This document shows positions 8,896-18,149 of a DNA stretch of 64,000 bases, in pieces. A model generated the notes under the pieces. That model saw nothing but the letters and a program-made list of their open reading frames with translations, searched no databases and was not told the origin of the DNA. Position 1 is the stretch's first letter. Each line of letters starts with the position of its first letter. Source of the DNA: an uncultured Pelagibacteraceae bacterium (lineage in GTDB: Bacteria > Pseudomonadota > Alphaproteobacteria > Pelagibacterales > Pelagibacteraceae); NCBI GenBank assembly GCA_902627805.1, contig CACOKN010000002.1:62001-126000 (forward strand). Direction: 5' to 3'. The translations under genes and the position numbers were made by a program.

Positions 8896-10147
8896 CATAA
8901 AAGAAATTAGAAAAGATTTTGATGCGTTTTCAAAAGCATTAAAAAAAAGATCTATTGATATAGATCTTAATAAACTCAAAAAATTAGATATAGATAATAG
9001 AGATTTAATTCAAAAAAAAGAAACATTAGAAAAAGAAAAAAAAGATATTTCAAAAACCAAAGATAAGGCTTTATTTTCTAGGTCAAAAGAAATTACACAA
9101 TCTATTGATAAAATTTCTAATCAACAATCAAAAATTAAATCTGACTTAGATGAAATTTTGTCAAGTATTCCTAATATACCTCATGATGATGTGCCTGTTG
9201 GATCTAATGAAAATGAAAATGTTGAGTTAACTAAATCTGGTCAAATTCCTTATTTTGAATTTACTCCAAAATCACATTACGAACTAGGTGAAAAACTTGG
9301 CATGTTAGATTTTGATCTTGCTACAAAAACTACTGGCTCAAGGTTTGTTTTTGTAAAGAATAAATTAGCATTACTTGAAAGAGCAATTTCAAATTTTATG
9401 CTTGATATACATACTTCAAAAAATGGTTATGAGGAAATTTCACCACCTTTATTAGCTTCAGAAAATACAATGTTTGGAACTGGTCAACTACCTAAATTTG
9501 AAAGTGATCAGTTTGAAGTAAAATTAGAAGAGGGAAGTGGTAGAAAATTTTTAATTCCTACAGCAGAAGTTATTTTAACAAATATTGTAAAAGACAAAAT
9601 TTTAGATTTAAAAACATTACCAATGAGGTTTGTTGCATCTACCCCATGTTTCAGAAAAGAGGCCGGTAGTTATGGTAAAGATACAAAAGGGATGATTAGA
9701 CAACATCAATTTTATAAAGTTGAATTAGTTAGCATTGTAGAACAAAACAATTGTCTTGAAGAACTAGAGAGAATGACGAATTGTGCCACAGGAATTTTGG
9801 ACCTGTTAGAATTACCATATAGAAAAATGATTTTATGTAGTGGAGATATGGGATTTAGTGCAGAAAAAACTTACGATATAGAAGTATGGTTACCTTCAGA
9901 GAACAAATATAGAGAAATATCCTCATGTTCATCATGTTCAACTTTTCAAGCAACAAGAATGAAAGCTAGATATAAAAATTCAAATAAAGAAACAGTATTT
10001 GTTGGAACACTTAATGGAAGTGGTTTAGCAGTGGGTAGAACTCTTATTGCTATATTAGAAAATTTTCAGCAAAAGGATGGGTCTATAAGTATTCCAAAAG
10101 TGCTTAGACCTTATATGAATAATCTAGAAAAAATTAGTCTGAATTAA
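8888..10147 (+). CDS. serS: Seryl-tRNA synthetase
   Basis: A 419-residue class II synthetase that charges tRNA-Ser and tRNA-Sec. The N-terminal antiparallel coiled-coil arm spans roughly residues 25-100 and is rich in Lys/Glu. The catalytic core shows motif 2 (FRKEAGSYGKDTKGMIRQHQ, about 255-275) and motif 3 (GSGLAVGRTLIAILEN). It overlaps tatC by eight bases. One of its substrates, tRNA-Ser(UGA), is encoded at 26946-27035. Confidence 0.97.
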   Translation: MHNIKEIRKDFDAFSKALKKRSIDIDLNKLKKLDIDNRDLIQKKETLEKEKKDISKTKDKALFSRSKEITQSIDKISNQQSKIKSDLDEILSSIPNIPHDDVPVGSNENENVELTKSGQIPYFEFTPKSHYELGEKLGMLDFDLATKTTGSRFVFVKNKLALLERAISNFMLDIHTSKNGYEEISPPLLASENTMFGTGQLPKFESDQFEVKLEEGSGRKFLIPTAEVILTNIVKDKILDLKTLPMRFVASTPCFRKEAGSYGKDTKGMIRQHQFYKVELVSIVEQNNCLEELERMTNCATGILDLLELPYRKMILCSGDMGFSAEKTYDIEVWLPSENKYREISSCSSCSTFQATRMKARYKNSNKETVFVGTLNGSGLAVGRTLIAILENFQQKDGSISIPKVLRPYMNNLEKISLN

Positions 10148-10201
10148 AGTTGTTTTAACTTAAGAGATAGTATAAAAGTTCATTTTTAATTAAGGAGTTT
10201 T

Positions 10202-10486
10202 ATGGAACAGGGAATAGGTTCATTTATACCACTAATACTAATTTTTGTTATTTTTTATTTTTTCCTGATAAGACCACAGCAAAAAAAAGTCAAAGAGCAT
10301 AAGGCTATGGTCGAGGGATTAAAAAAAGGTGATAAGATTGTTACTTCAGGCGGTATCACAGGAACCATAACTAGAGTTGTAGATAACGATAAAATTGAAG
10401 TTGAGGTTGCTGAAAATGTGACTGTTGAAGTTATCAGAGGTACAGGTGTACAAAGTCTGATGAACTCTCAAGAAGTTAAAAAGTAA
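10202..10486 (+). CDS. yajC: Preprotein translocase accessory subunit YajC
   Basis: A 94-residue single-pass membrane protein of the SecDF-YajC complex. The helix LILIFVIFYFFLIRPQQKK and the following block LKKGDKIVTSGGITGTI are diagnostic. A clear AAGGAG ribosome-binding site lies at 10192-10197, four bases before the ATG. That is unusual here, because most genes in the window start by overlap and lack a good Shine-Dalgarno sequence; it suggests an independently translated first gene of the secDF unit. Confidence 0.95.
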   Translation: MEQGIGSFIPLILIFVIFYFFLIRPQQKKVKEHKAMVEGLKKGDKIVTSGGITGTITRVVDNDKIEVEVAENVTVEVIRGTGVQSLMNSQEVKK

Positions 10487-10501
10487 TTTTGTTAAAGTAA
10501 A

Positions 10502-12058
10502 GTGTTATATTTTTCAAAATTTAGAATAATTTCAGTAACATTAGTTTCTCTATTTTTTATTTTAATTGCTTCATCAAATTTATTCAAGTTTGAAAATAAC
10601 TTCCTAAATAAAAAAATTAATCTTGGATTAGATCTTCAGGGAGGCTCTTACCTCTTACTGGAAATTGATAATAATCCAGTTATTGAACAAAAAATACAAA
10701 ATCTTTCAATTACCATTAGAAATTATTTCAAAGACAAAAATATTAGAATTAAAAATTTAAAAATTTTAGGACAAAAATTATCTTTTTCTGTAGATGAAAA
10801 ATTTAAACAAACTGTTCTAGACACATTTAATGACGAGGAAAGTGAATTAAATCCTTATTATCCAAGATTTAAATCTCATCAATTAGATATAAGTGAGGAA
10901 AATAATATTTTTTTTGTAAATTACTCAACCCAAGGTATTGTTAAACTGAAAACATCATCCCAAGATCAAGCATTAGAAATTGTAAGAAGAAGAATTGATG
11001 AGATAGGAACTAATGAGCCAAATATTCTAAAAAGAGGAAACGATAGAATTCTTGTTGAATTGCCTGGATTAGATGATCCAATGAGAATTAAATCTTTACT
11101 TGGTAAAACTGCAAATCTTACGTTTAGATTTGTAACTAATAACGATCAAGACTCTTTTGGGGCAGAAAAACTTAGTTATGAAGATGAGTCTGAAGAAGCT
11201 GCTCTAGTAAGTAAAAGAATTATTTTAAGTGGAGACAATCTGCTAGATGCTCAACCAAGAATGGATAGTGAGACAAATGAAACAGTAGTTACATTTACAC
11301 TTGATAGAGTTGGAGCTAAAAGATTTGGTAAGGCCACATCGACTGGTATTGGCAAACAATTAGCAATAGTATTGGACAATAAAATTATAAGCGCACCAGT
11401 TATAAGAGATACAATTGCAAGTGGATCAGGTCAAATCAGTGGAGGATTTACTTTTCAATCAGCAACAGATTTAGCTCTTTTATTAAGATCAGGTGCATTG
11501 CCCGCACCTTTAAATATTATTGAAGAACGGACAGTTGGTCCAGACTTAGGACAAGACTCAATTAATGCAGGGATGATTGCATTAGCAATTGGTTTTGTAT
11601 TAGTAATAGTATTTATCTTAGTTAAATATAAGATATTTGGTTTAATTACCAATATAACATTAATAGTTAATCTTTTCTTACTCATTGGAATATTGACTAT
11701 ATTCGAGGCGACCTTAACTCTTCCAGGGATAGCCGGAATAATTTTGACAGTTGGTATGGCAGTCGATGCAAATGTTTTAATTTTTGAGAGAATTAAAGAA
11801 GAGCTAAAAAATGAAAAAAATAATTTAATAGCTTTTGATAGTGGTTACACGAAATCTAGAACCGCTATACTTGATGCAAATATAACAACATTATTAGCAG
11901 CTATTATCTTATTTTTTATGGGCTCAGGTCCAATCAAAGGTTTTTCACTTACACTTGGAATTGGAATATTTACAACATTATTTTCGGTTTATTTCATAGC
12001 AAGATTATTGACAGTTTTGTATGTGTACAGAAACAAAGAAAAAGAGGGTTTAATTTAA
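10502..12058 (+). CDS. secD: Protein translocase subunit SecD
   Basis: A 518-residue RND-type subunit that uses proton motive force to pull exported proteins through SecYEG. It has an N-terminal helix, the GLDLQGGSYLLLEI motif near residue 42, a large periplasmic P1 domain and five C-terminal helices with TVGMAVDANVLIFERIKEE. The start is GTG at 10502, 15 bp after yajC; no ATG fits the N-terminal helix better. It is slightly shorter than enterobacterial SecD (about 615 residues). secF begins on the next base after the stop. Confidence 0.95.
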   Translation: MLYFSKFRIISVTLVSLFFILIASSNLFKFENNFLNKKINLGLDLQGGSYLLLEIDNNPVIEQKIQNLSITIRNYFKDKNIRIKNLKILGQKLSFSVDEKFKQTVLDTFNDEESELNPYYPRFKSHQLDISEENNIFFVNYSTQGIVKLKTSSQDQALEIVRRRIDEIGTNEPNILKRGNDRILVELPGLDDPMRIKSLLGKTANLTFRFVTNNDQDSFGAEKLSYEDESEEAALVSKRIILSGDNLLDAQPRMDSETNETVVTFTLDRVGAKRFGKATSTGIGKQLAIVLDNKIISAPVIRDTIASGSGQISGGFTFQSATDLALLLRSGALPAPLNIIEERTVGPDLGQDSINAGMIALAIGFVLVIVFILVKYKIFGLITNITLIVNLFLLIGILTIFEATLTLPGIAGIILTVGMAVDANVLIFERIKEELKNEKNNLIAFDSGYTKSRTAILDANITTLLAAIILFFMGSGPIKGFSLTLGIGIFTTLFSVYFIARLLTVLYVYRNKEKEGLI

Positions 12059-12946
12059 ATGATTGCTTTTAACAAATACTATAATCAATTTAATATATTT
12101 TCTATATCCTTAGTCGTTATTTCATTATTTTTACTGACTTTTAAAGGTCTTAACTTTGGAATAGATTTTAAAGGTGGAACCTTAATTGAACTTAGATCAA
12201 CTGACAGCATAATTAATGTGTCATCTCTAAGAGATAATTTAAATTCTATGAATTTAGGTGATGTTTCAGTAAAAAATTTTGGAAATGAGACAGACTTTCT
12301 AATTAAATTTGAAATTAATAATAACAAAAATATTATTGGAGAAATTAAAGCAAATTTAGATAAATCATTTGGCAATACTTTTGATTTTAGAAGAGTTGAA
12401 AACGTAGGTCCGAAAGTGAGTGCTGAGTTGCTTAAATCTGGGGTGATAGCTATCGCGGTGGCATTAACTTTAATGTTAATTTACATTTGGATCAGATTTG
12501 AATGGCAATTTAGTTTAGGAGCTATATTGGCTTTGTTTCATGATGTATTGGTAACCTTGGGATTATTTTCATTACTTGGTCTTGAAATCAATTTATCTAT
12601 TATTGCAGCTGTATTAACTATCGTTGGTTATTCAATGAATGATACTGTGGTTATTTTTGATAGAGTAAGAGAAAATTTAAGAAAATATTCTGACATTAAA
12701 ATTTATGATTTAACTAATATCTCTATCAATGAAACATTATCTAGAACTTTAATTACATCAATAACAACTTTATTAGCTTTGCTATCAATATTTTTCTTTG
12801 GCGGTGAGATACTAAAAGGTTTTTCTTTGGCTATGATATTTGGTATAATTTTTGGTACTTATTCATCTATCTATATTGCTAATACAGTTTTGGTTAGATT
12901 ACGAGTTTCACAAAAAACTGTTTTAAGGGACGACGAGAGTAATTAA
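12059..12946 (+). CDS. secF: Protein translocase subunit SecF
   Basis: A 295-residue partner of SecD. The motif LNFGIDFKGGTLIELR follows the first membrane helix, and the C-terminal five-helix bundle contains VGYSMNDTVVIFDRVRENL, the conserved SecF signature. It starts immediately after secD with no gap. The stop codon shares bases with that of the convergent PuuD-like gene: the palindrome TTAA at 12943-12946 is a TAA on both strands. Confidence 0.95.
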   Translation: MIAFNKYYNQFNIFSISLVVISLFLLTFKGLNFGIDFKGGTLIELRSTDSIINVSSLRDNLNSMNLGDVSVKNFGNETDFLIKFEINNNKNIIGEIKANLDKSFGNTFDFRRVENVGPKVSAELLKSGVIAIAVALTLMLIYIWIRFEWQFSLGAILALFHDVLVTLGLFSLLGLEINLSIIAAVLTIVGYSMNDTVVIFDRVRENLRKYSDIKIYDLTNISINETLSRTLITSITTLLALLSIFFFGGEILKGFSLAMIFGIIFGTYSSIYIANTVLVRLRVSQKTVLRDDESN

Positions 12947-13545
12947 TAAAGATTTTGAGCAGCCACCAAAGTAAGTAGCATAGGTATTGAAAATAAGGTA
13001 TTAACTCTCAAAAATAACATCGCTTTTCTAGCTGACCTAGCTTTATATTCTGGATCACATTCTACGATACCTAACGCCCTTTTTTGATTTGGCCATATTA
13101 TAAACCAAACGTTAAATGCCATTAACAAACCTAGCCACATACCAATTCCTATTGCAGTATGTTTTGGAATGCCAGAGCCTATACTTAAGGTCATTGCGTC
13201 ATACAAATATCCATTAAGAGCCATAATTGCAAAACCAGATAAAATCGCTAAAACTGCTCCCCATCTAAAATAAAACAATGCAGCTGGAGCAATTACTTTG
13301 TTGATAGCAGGTTTTTGTTCATCTGGTATCCTCGCCATATTTGGAATTTGTACAAAATTAAAGTACCATAATAATCCAATCCACATAATACCAGTTATAA
13401 CCTGTACAAATTGTGCAAACCAGCTCCAAAAAAGCACATCAAAACTAAAACCATCATTTTGATAAAATAATCCTAGAAATAATAATACTGCTATAGCTAG
13501 TGAAACATTAATCGTTCTTGATAAAGACGACAGCAAATTACCCAT
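12943..13545 (-). CDS. PuuD-like (urate hydroxylase N-terminal family) membrane protein
   Basis: A 200-residue integral membrane protein with about five helices, several rich in Trp. Segments such as QVITGIMWIGLLWYFNFVQ, FRWGAVLAILSGF and FNVWFIIWPNQKRALG match the membrane part of the Urate_ox_N/PuuD family. No CxxCH haem motif is present, so the C-terminal cytochrome c domain of full-length PuuD is absent and urate oxidation should not be assumed. It is a lone minus-strand gene sharing its stop with secF and divergent from sodB. Confidence 0.7.
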   Translation of the reverse strand: MGNLLSSLSRTINVSLAIAVLLFLGLFYQNDGFSFDVLFWSWFAQFVQVITGIMWIGLLWYFNFVQIPNMARIPDEQKPAINKVIAPAALFYFRWGAVLAILSGFAIMALNGYLYDAMTLSIGSGIPKHTAIGIGMWLGLLMAFNVWFIIWPNQKRALGIVECDPEYKARSARKAMLFLRVNTLFSIPMLLTLVAAQNLY

Positions 13546-13671
13546 AATAATGACAAATATATACTACATTACAACTTTTTAAAATAATTTTTAAGAGCAA
13601 ATCATTATGAATTCAAATTAATTGATAAACTTCTTGTATATTCAAATTATATAATTTAATAATTTTAAATA

Positions 13672-14265
13672 ATGATATTTGAACTTCCAAAACTTGATTA
13701 TGCTAACAATGCGCTTTCTCCAATAATGTCTGAGGAAACTTTAGAAATTCATCATAGTAAACATCATCAGACTTATATAACCAACTTAAATAATTTTATT
13801 AAAGAGACTGATTTATCTAATTCATCATTGGAAGATATAATTTTAAAAAGTTATGAAGATAAATCTAAAACTGGAATATTTAATAATGCAAGCCAACACT
13901 GGAATCATAATCTTTTTTGGAAATGTATGAAACCAAATGGTGGTGGAAAAATTCCGCCAAAACTTGAAAAAAGAATCATTGCAGATTTTGGAAGTGTCGA
14001 AAAGTTTAAAACAGATTTTAAACAAGCGGGAATAACACAATTTGGTTCTGGCTGGTGTTGGTTATCTCTAAGTAATGGTAAACTTGTAGTAACAAAAACT
14101 GCAAATGCAGCTAATCCTTTAATTGATAAAATGCAGCCTATTTTAGGATGTGATGTTTGGGAACACTCTTATTACATTGATTATAGAAATCGACGACCAG
14201 AATATTTAGATAAGTTTGTAGAAAATCTAATTAATTGGGAATTTGTTGAGTCTTTATTAGACTAA
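13672..14265 (+). CDS. sodB: Superoxide dismutase, iron type
   Basis: A 197-residue Fe/Mn superoxide dismutase converting superoxide to oxygen and peroxide. Metal ligands are His27 (EIHHSKHHQTY), His79 (ASQHWNHNLFW), Asp161 and His165 (CDVWEHSYYIDY). Gln75 in the helix before the second ligand is the position that distinguishes Fe-type from Mn-type enzymes, so an iron enzyme is inferred. There is no signal peptide, so it is cytosolic. The stop shares bases (CTAA) with the convergent membrane gene. Confidence 0.95.
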   Translation: MIFELPKLDYANNALSPIMSEETLEIHHSKHHQTYITNLNNFIKETDLSNSSLEDIILKSYEDKSKTGIFNNASQHWNHNLFWKCMKPNGGGKIPPKLEKRIIADFGSVEKFKTDFKQAGITQFGSGWCWLSLSNGKLVVTKTANAANPLIDKMQPILGCDVWEHSYYIDYRNRRPEYLDKFVENLINWEFVESLLD

Positions 14266-14684
14266 CTTTCTGTTTTTCCTGTTCTTCTAGCGTGAATGAA
14301 AGATCTTATACATTGAATTGTAAAAAATAGACCAGTTACTAACATCATTAATTTCGAGATATCCGCCCAAAAATTTGTAAAAACATTTCCCGTTATAATT
14401 GTTCTAATAAAATCTAATCCACCTATAAAAATTATTAATCCTAAAAGTACTACTATGTGCATAAAAAATTTTTTTTTATTAATAAATTTCACAGATAAAT
14501 AAGAAAAAATTAAAATTGGAAATCCCAAAAAAGATGGAATGAATGAAGTGAGAGAATCGCTATCACTTATAAAACTTATTATCATTCCCCAACAAATTAA
14601 TAATATTCCATAAATAATTGATAAATTTTCTATAGACATACCAAGTATCCTGAATTCAGTATTTGTATTTTCATTATCAATCAT
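14262..14684 (-). CDS. Four-helix membrane protein of unknown function
   Basis: A 140-residue protein I do not recognise, with four clear hydrophobic segments (about residues 22-40, 48-66, 73-92 and 105-128) and a short basic C-terminus (HARRTGKTES). It converges on sodB and shares stop-codon bases with it. Upstream is the 3' end of uvrA, 67 bp away. No catalytic or binding motif is visible. Composition and codon use look like the surrounding backbone, so it is probably a lineage-specific core gene. Confidence 0.65.
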   Translation of the reverse strand: MIDNENTNTEFRILGMSIENLSIIYGILLICWGMIISFISDSDSLTSFIPSFLGFPILIFSYLSVKFINKKKFFMHIVVLLGLIIFIGGLDFIRTIITGNVFTNFWADISKLMMLVTGLFFTIQCIRSFIHARRTGKTES

Positions 14685-14751
14685 AAAAATATTTTATTTT
14701 ATTAAGTAAATTTTATCAAATTAATTGCAACATTATTAATAAGCTGAAGAT

Positions 14752-17604
14752 TTACAAAAGTGGTTTTAAAAATTTTCCTGTATAACTAGTGTTAATTTTA
14801 CAAATTTCCTCAGGTTTGCCCTCAGCAATAATTTCTCCACCTTTTACACCGCCTTCAGGCCCCATATCTACAATATAGTCTGCTGTTTTTATAACATCTA
14901 AGTTATGTTCTATAACAACCACTGTGTTACCTAATGATACAAATGTATGTAAAATTTCTAATAATTTCTTGATATCGTGTTGGTGAAGACCAGTTGTTGG
15001 TTCATCTAATATGTACATTGTTCTTCCCGTTGATCTTTTTGATAATTCCTTGGCTAATTTAATTCTTTGTGCCTCACCCCCTGATAGAGTTGTAGCTTGT
15101 TGACCAATTTTTATATAACCCAAACCAACCTTTTTTAAAGTTAGTAATTTTGTCTTGATATTAGAAATATTTTCAAAATATTCACATCCTTCATCAACTG
15201 TCATGTTTAAAACATCTGCAATACTTTTATCTTTAAATTTTATCTCTAATGTTTCTCGATTATATCTAGTTCCCCTACACTCATCGCATTGAATATAAAC
15301 GTCCGGAAGAAAATGCATTTCATAAGTAATAACTCCATCGCCCTCACAAGCTTCACATCTACCTCCTTTAACATTAAAAGAAAACCTTCCTGGTTTGTAT
15401 CCTCTAGTTTTAGATTCAGGTAATCCTGTAAACCAATCTCTAATTGGCCCAAAAGCTCCAGTATAAGTTGCTGGATTAGATCTTGGAGTACGACCAATAG
15501 GTGATTGATCAATATCAATTATCTTATCAATTAATTCTGTGCCCTTGAAACCTTTGAATGGTTTTGGAATTTTTCTAGATTTATTATTATTTAAAGTTAA
15601 GTTTAACGCATTGTACAATGTTTGTAAGATCAATGTTGACTTACCACTTCCTGATACACCTGTAACACAGGTTAAGCTACCCAAAGGTATTTTCAAATTT
15701 ACATTATTCAAATTATTACCAGTCGCACCTGTTATTTCAAGAAATCTTCCATTTTTTGCTAACCTTCTTTTTTTAGGAACATCAATTCTTAATTTGTTTG
15801 AAAGATATTTTCCTGTGATACTTATTTTATTTTTTGTTATTTCATCAAAAGTTCCTTGCGCAACAACTTCACCACCTTTGTTTCCTGCTTCAGGACCAAG
15901 ATCAATAATATGATCTGCATTTTCCATCGTTTCAGTATCATGCTCAACTACTATAACTGTATTTCCCAAATCTCGTAATCTTTTAAGAGCATTAATCAGT
16001 TTTACATTATCCTTTTGATGCAAACCAATAGAAGGTTCATCTAAGACGTATAACACTCCAGTCAAACCAGATCCAATTTGAGATGCTAAACGGATTCTTT
16101 GCGCTTCTCCTCCTGATAAAGTGCCAGACTCTCTTGATAATGTTAGATAATCAAGACCAACATTTAATAAAAAATTTAATCTTTCATTAATTTCTTTGAG
16201 GATATGTTCGGCAATTTTGACCTGTCTTTTATCTAAATTGAATTTTAAATTTTCAAACCACTTTGCAGCATCTAAAATTGATTTTTCAGTCACTTCACTA
16301 ATGTGTAAGCCGTCAATTTTCACACATAATGCTTCATCTTTTAGTCTATGACCATTGCATCTTTCACATTTAGAATCTGACTGGTATTGGGCTATTTCTT
16401 CTCTTTTCCAATCACTATCAGTTTCTAAATATCGTCTTTCTAAATTATTTATTACCCCTTCAAACGTCTTTTTATGTGAGTATTTTTCATAACCATCATC
16501 ATATGAAAATTTTATTTCTTCATCATCAGATCCATAAAGAATAATATCCTTTATTTTTTTTGAAAGTTTTGACCATTTTTCATTTAATGAGAAACTATAA
16601 TGTTTTGCCAAAGAAGATAATGTTTGTGCGTAGTATAAGGTGGTTGTTTTAGCCCAGGGTTCAATAGCACCGTCAGCAATACTCCTTTTATGATTTGGTA
16701 CCACTAAATTTGGATCGACATTTAGTTTAATTCCTATTCCCTCACATTCCTCACAAGCGCCAAAAGGACTATTAAATGAAAAAAGTCTTGGCTCAATTTC
16801 CTCAATTGTAAAGCCACTTTCAGGACATGCAAATTTAGTCGAAAATATTAATTTTTCTACTTTTCTATATTTTTTCGGTAATGTTTCATCTTCATATTCA
16901 ACGAACACTAATCCATTCGCTAAATTTACCGATGACTCAATACTTTCAGCTAATCTGTTTCCTAAAGATGAATTTAGAACTATCCTATCGACCAAAATAT
17001 AAATGTCATGCTTAATTTTCTTATTTAATTCTGGAACTTTATCAATATCATAAATTACATCGTCTACTTTGATTTTTCGAAACCCTCTTTTTTTATAATT
17101 TAGGATTTCTTTTTTATATTCTCCTTTTCTTCCTCTCACTACCGGAGCGTAAATATATATTGTCGACTTTTTTGGAAGCTCTTTAATTTTATCCACAATC
17201 TGTGTAATCGTTTGTGATGTTATTGGTTTACCTGTAAATGGAGAATAGGGTATACCCGCTCTTGCATATAAAACACGCATATAATCATATATTTCAGTAA
17301 CTGTAGCAACAGTTGATCTTGGATTTTTAGAAGTATTTTTTTGTTCTATCGATATTGCTGGGCTTAACCCCTCAATTAAATCAACATTTGGCTTTTTCAT
17401 TTTATCTAAAAATTGTCTTGCATAAGCAGATAAACTTTCAACATACCTTCTTTGACCCTCTGCATAAACTGTATCAAAAGCTAAAGATGACTTTCCAGAT
17501 CCTGATAGACCAGTTATGACAACAAATTTATCTTTGGGTATCTCTAAAGAAACATTTTTTAAATTGTGTTCTTTAGCACCCTTAATAACTATCTTTTTCA
17601 TCAT
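14752..17604 (-). CDS. uvrA: Excinuclease ABC subunit A
   Basis: A 950-residue damage-recognition ATPase of nucleotide excision repair. Both ABC modules are complete: Walker [14 protein letters not shown] near residue 32 and [10 protein letters not shown] in the second half, each with LSGGEAQRI signatures and DEPSIGLHQ or DEPTTGLHQ Walker B segments. The second zinc module (CEACEGDG...CDECRGTRY) has four cysteines; the first reads CPESG instead of CPxCG and keeps only three. Two adjacent ATGs form the start. It is divergent from ssb, a common uvrA/ssb layout. Confidence 0.97.
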   Translation of the reverse strand: MMKKIVIKGAKEHNLKNVSLEIPKDKFVVITGLSGSGKSSLAFDTVYAEGQRRYVESLSAYARQFLDKMKKPNVDLIEGLSPAISIEQKNTSKNPRSTVATVTEIYDYMRVLYARAGIPYSPFTGKPITSQTITQIVDKIKELPKKSTIYIYAPVVRGRKGEYKKEILNYKKRGFRKIKVDDVIYDIDKVPELNKKIKHDIYILVDRIVLNSSLGNRLAESIESSVNLANGLVFVEYEDETLPKKYRKVEKLIFSTKFACPESGFTIEEIEPRLFSFNSPFGACEECEGIGIKLNVDPNLVVPNHKRSIADGAIEPWAKTTTLYYAQTLSSLAKHYSFSLNEKWSKLSKKIKDIILYGSDDEEIKFSYDDGYEKYSHKKTFEGVINNLERRYLETDSDWKREEIAQYQSDSKCERCNGHRLKDEALCVKIDGLHISEVTEKSILDAAKWFENLKFNLDKRQVKIAEHILKEINERLNFLLNVGLDYLTLSRESGTLSGGEAQRIRLASQIGSGLTGVLYVLDEPSIGLHQKDNVKLINALKRLRDLGNTVIVVEHDTETMENADHIIDLGPEAGNKGGEVVAQGTFDEITKNKISITGKYLSNKLRIDVPKKRRLAKNGRFLEITGATGNNLNNVNLKIPLGSLTCVTGVSGSGKSTLILQTLYNALNLTLNNNKSRKIPKPFKGFKGTELIDKIIDIDQSPIGRTPRSNPATYTGAFGPIRDWFTGLPESKTRGYKPGRFSFNVKGGRCEACEGDGVITYEMHFLPDVYIQCDECRGTRYNRETLEIKFKDKSIADVLNMTVDEGCEYFENISNIKTKLLTLKKVGLGYIKIGQQATTLSGGEAQRIKLAKELSKRSTGRTMYILDEPTTGLHQHDIKKLLEILHTFVSLGNTVVVIEHNLDVIKTADYIVDMGPEGGVKGGEIIAEGKPEEICKINTSYTGKFLKPLL

Positions 17605-17694
17605 AATTTTTGTTGCTTTGACTTAATAAAATTAATATTCAGAGTAAATTGTGGTATAGTTCTAATTAACAAATTTAACAAATATTAAAATATT

Positions 17695-18144
17695 ATGGCT
17701 GGAAGTTTAAATAAAGTACTTTTAATTGGTCGTTTGGGCGCAGATCCAGAGATCAAACAAATGGTAAATGGCAAAAGTGTTGCAAGATTAAGTTTGGCAA
17801 CAAGCCAATCTTGGAAAGATAAGAATACTGGTGAAAAAAAAGAAAAAACCGAATGGCACCGTATAGTTGTATTCAATGAGGGTTTAGTAAATGTTGTTCA
17901 ACAATATTTAAAAAAAGGAGCCCAAATATATGTTGAGGGACAATTAACAACTCGAAAATGGAAAGATGAACAATCTGGTCAAGACAAATACTCGACTGAA
18001 ATTGTTATTCAAGGATATAACTCATCTTTAACAATGTTAGGTGGAGGTAATTCAGGTGGGGGTATATCAAATGATACTACTAAATCTAATAATGATGACA
18101 TGTCACAAATATCAAATGACATGGATGATGAAATACCATTTTAA
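17695..18144 (+). CDS. ssb: Single-stranded DNA-binding protein
   Basis: A 149-residue OB-fold protein coating single-stranded DNA. The N-terminal fold shows [14 protein letters not shown] and [10 protein letters not shown]; the linker is Gly/Asn/Ser/Asp-rich, and the terminal MDDEIPF is the canonical acidic tip that recruits partner proteins, so the protein is full length. It is divergent from uvrA across 90 bp and followed by gyrA after 5 bp. I looked for a LexA box in the divergent gap and could not support one. Confidence 0.97.
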   Translation: MAGSLNKVLLIGRLGADPEIKQMVNGKSVARLSLATSQSWKDKNTGEKKEKTEWHRIVVFNEGLVNVVQQYLKKGAQIYVEGQLTTRKWKDEQSGQDKYSTEIVIQGYNSSLTMLGGGNSGGGISNDTTKSNNDDMSQISNDMDDEIPF

Positions 18145-18149
18145 TATCT

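Noticed and set aside
13546-13671. Sigma-70 promoter for sodB
   Set aside because: TATAAT at 13650-13655 is attractive, but no -35 element lies at acceptable spacing, and AT-rich DNA gives many such hexamers.
17605-17694. Possible LexA/SOS operator between uvrA and ssb
   Set aside because: No GTTC-N7-GTTC or GAAC-N7-GAAC arrangement is present; a single GTTC is not enough.
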